NCBI GenBank assembly: GCA_005281725.1
Contig: SSBO01000012.1
Location: 22,658,503 to 22,722,502, forward strand
DNA from: Wuchereria bancrofti
Taxonomy: Eukaryota > Nematoda > Chromadorea > Rhabditida > Onchocercidae
Direction: 5' to 3'
Length of the DNA: 64,000 nt
This document shows positions 61,683 to 64,000 of the stretch, one piece after another (position 1 is the first letter of the stretch; each line of letters begins with the position of its first letter). A program made the translations under genes and the position numbers. The notes beneath the pieces were generated by a model. It searched no databases, had not been told where the DNA came from, and was given only the letters and a program-made list of their open reading frames with translations.

Positions 61683-61711
61683 TTGGGCGGAAACATACAA
61701 ATTCCGCCCAA
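61683..61711. repeat. GC-rich perfect hairpin, 10-bp stem with 9-nt loop
   Basis: TTGGGCGGAA (61683-61692) pairs perfectly with TTCCGCCCAA (61702-61711). With a GGGCGG core in DNA that is otherwise overwhelmingly A+T it stands out strongly. The stem is too short for a microRNA precursor, and no adjacent gene is seen. Confidence 0.75.
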
Positions 61712-63300
61712 CCATTTTATGATCAATCATACTTTTTGTTTATTCTTCCACAGAATTGCTTTATCTAATCATATCATACCATATCTTATCATCCATTTAT
61801 TTATATTAATTAATTTTAAAAATCTCATAGAAAACAATAATAATAAAAAAAGACATTAACTAAACCAAATTGTTTTGAATTTTTAATTTTAAACTAAAAT
61901 TCCTCCTCTTCTACTATTCATAATAATAATGCATTTAATTTTTAAATTTAATTTATTGAATCAAAATTACTTTAGAAATTTCATTTTTCATGTTTCGCGT
62001 GCACTAACATTTGGTATTACCTTTAGACTAAAGAGAGAAATTGAAAAGTTTTAAATCATTTTTTTTTCTTGTTTTTAATTCCTTATCAGAAACAATTGTT
62101 AAGGTTAGAACGATTTATTTAAAAAAAAAAAAGAAGAAAAAGATGGAAAAAAAAAGAGAAGAAAAAAGAATTTGATTTTTGTTTGAAATAAAAGTTTATG
62201 TGAATAATTGAATAATAATAGAAAATTGAATGTTTTGTTTCGTTTTCATTTTTAAATAATTTCATTTTCATTTTATTATAGCATTATTATTGATTAAAAT
62301 GCAAAGTTAATATTAGATGTTTTATACTCAATTGATTATATCAATTACTGATAATGCTGTTATCACTGAATTTTGCTTGAATTTTTTTCTTATTTCAATG
62401 TATTAATAGATGATAATAATAATAATTTACATATTCAATTCGAGTAATTATGTTATCGATGAAAGAAAAAAACAGATTGTTTTAGAATCAAAATATTTAT
62501 TACTAAATTGATTCAATGATTATGAAATTATCAGTTATGATTATGATATTATTAGCATTGTAATGATTAACATTAATAATTAAATTAAAGATGATAAATA
62601 AAGCAAGAAGTGATATGCTTAAGTTATGCACTTTTACGTGTGTGTCTGTGCGAAGTAATTAAGTATTCAATTTCCAATACTCAATTTTATAAGATTATAA
62701 TTTTTTTTTTTGCAAAATAAACTTCGATTAATATCCTTCTTTACTAATCCAACAATAATTTTTTTCTTTGTTAATTTTATTTTAATCAATCAAAAATGAA
62801 TCAAAAATGTTTTAACTCAGAATAAAAATTCTGAAAACGACAAAAAATTTTGTTTGTTTTATATTTGTATTATACATAATTTAATTGACATTTATTATAT
62901 TTTAATTTCATTAATGGTGAAAAAAAATTTTTTTTTCCTAATTTTATTTACAGTTTATTTTTTTTCTTAATTTGCATTTAATACCTTAGCAAAATTGAAA
63001 TCTTTTTTTCTTTTTAATTAATTTCATATCAAAAATCAATAACTGGAAGAAAAAAAAAAATTTTGTTGTTACAATCGTTTTGTTGGCTTTTCTTTTCATT
63101 TGACATATATCATTCTACAATTGTCTCTTTTTTTTTTCTCTCTTAACTTACCTTTTAGTGATAGAAAGGTAAATCATTGATATTAAAATGTCTTGAAATG
63201 AAATATTAAGCATTCATCATTTTATCATTGTAAAAATATTCATTTCTGTTTAAAACAATATAATTGATCTAAGATTATCAATCTTATTTCAACGTTTTTT
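61712..63300. other. AT-rich non-coding sequence
   Basis: No exon, RNA gene or clear regulatory element seen. It contains a TATCATACCATATCTTATCA tract at 61766 and several AATAAT runs. Confidence 0.5.
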
Positions 63301-63309
63301 TTTTTTTTT

Positions 63310-63725
63310 TTTGCTAATAAATAAAATAATTTTAATTCGACAGAAATTGATTATAATTTCAAAACTGAGATATGTTTCATTAATTAATTGAAAATTAATG
63401 GAAAAAATATGATAATTTTATAGATGATTTTATAAAATAAATGAGATAATTTTGCCAACAAATATGATAATTTTAATTCGACATAAATTGATTATAATTT
63501 CAAAACTGAGATATGTTTCATTAATTAATTAAAAATTAATAGCGAAAATAAAATAATTTTATATGATAAATGAGATAATTTTAATTCGATAGAAATTGTT
63601 TACACTTTCAAAAATGAGATATGTTTCATTAATTAATTAAAAATTAATAGGGAAAATAAGATAATTTTATAAGATAAATGAGATAATTTTGCTAATAAAT
63701 AAGATAATTTTAATTCGAACAGAAA
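63310..63725. repeat. Diverged tandem repeat, about 115-135-bp units, three to four copies
   Basis: The block GATAATTTTAATTCGACAGA, followed by AAATTGATTATAATTTCAAA and GAGATATGTTTCATTAATTA, recurs starting near 63325, 63462, 63575 and (partial) 63703. The copies differ by substitutions and by deletion of the GAGATAATTTTGC(C/T)AA sub-block. Confidence 0.85.
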
Positions 63726-64000
63726 AGCGGAAAATGCTTTGATTATGTTTTCAAAAACAAAAATGTCATTAATCAATTAATTGAAAATTAATAGTTTATT
63801 TCAATTCTCAACAAGAAAAACAATAAAGCGGTCATTAAGCAAAAAAATCGACTATCTTTTGATGATTTTTGTTAAGTTACCAGTTATTTTGTACTTTTAT
63901 CTTCAATTTTTTTTCGTCTAACACTTTGAAATTAAAAAATAAGAAATCGTTTCATTTTCAAATTTGGAAAAAATTGATTAATTATTTGATGATTCCAAAG

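Noticed and set aside
1..64000. CRISPR arrays, tRNA or rRNA genes, transposase or reverse-transcriptase genes
   Set aside because: No spaced identical repeats, no cloverleaf with a GGTTCAA-type arm, and no long ORF with mobile-element motifs was found on reading both strands. A covariance-model and transposon-library search would be needed to exclude degraded copies.

Overview
The window looks like nuclear DNA of a parasitic nematode, most likely a filarial (clade III) worm. This rests on four observations: very high A+T with long poly-A/poly-T tracts, many short GT-AG introns with TTTCAG/TTTTAG acceptors, an MSP-like (major sperm protein fold) gene, and acceptor sites directly 5' of start codons as expected for spliced-leader trans-splicing. 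Species cannot be fixed from sequence alone. All gene models were assembled by hand from splice sites and reading-phase continuity. None has transcript support.

Layout, left to right. 23-3328 (-): 5' part of a divergent Cys-loop ligand-gated ion channel, running off the left edge. 3.4-12.2 kb: intergenic, with a 31-bp minisatellite (about 4.3-5.2 kb) and an ATC/CAG/ATT-type repeat field (11.67-12.1 kb). 12221-13253 (-): three-exon unknown protein. 14494-15259 (+): tentative small gene. 16318-17078 (-): unknown gene fragment. 17229-18849 (-): MSP-like protein. 19.0-20.35 kb: intergenic stretch rich in GATA motifs and hairpin-forming repeats. 20354-30775 (+): complete 33-exon condensin subunit gene smc-4. 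32159-34882: near-perfect 1,362-bp tandem duplication carrying the promoter and first two exons of a secreted His-rich protein gene that ends at 35916 (+). 36-41.8 kb: AT-rich intergenic. 41882-42076 (+): tiny secreted-peptide gene. 45412-50522 (-): 13-exon NOL9/Grc3 polynucleotide kinase. 50.6-64 kb: AT desert with one coding-like island (55873-56028), a second large duplication with an N at its junction (59549-61300) and a GC-rich hairpin (61683-61711).

The two clearly identified housekeeping genes serve chromosome condensation (SMC-4) and 5'-end phosphorylation in pre-rRNA processing (NOL9). The ion channel, the MSP-like protein, the His-rich secreted protein and the small peptide are the worm-specific or fast-evolving content. 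There is no CRISPR array, prophage, tRNA, rRNA or recognisable transposase. The most unusual signals are structural: two recent tandem duplications joined at poly-A tracts, an ordered minisatellite, an overlapping upstream ORF on smc-4, and several short coding-like islands that ORF-length cut-offs would miss.
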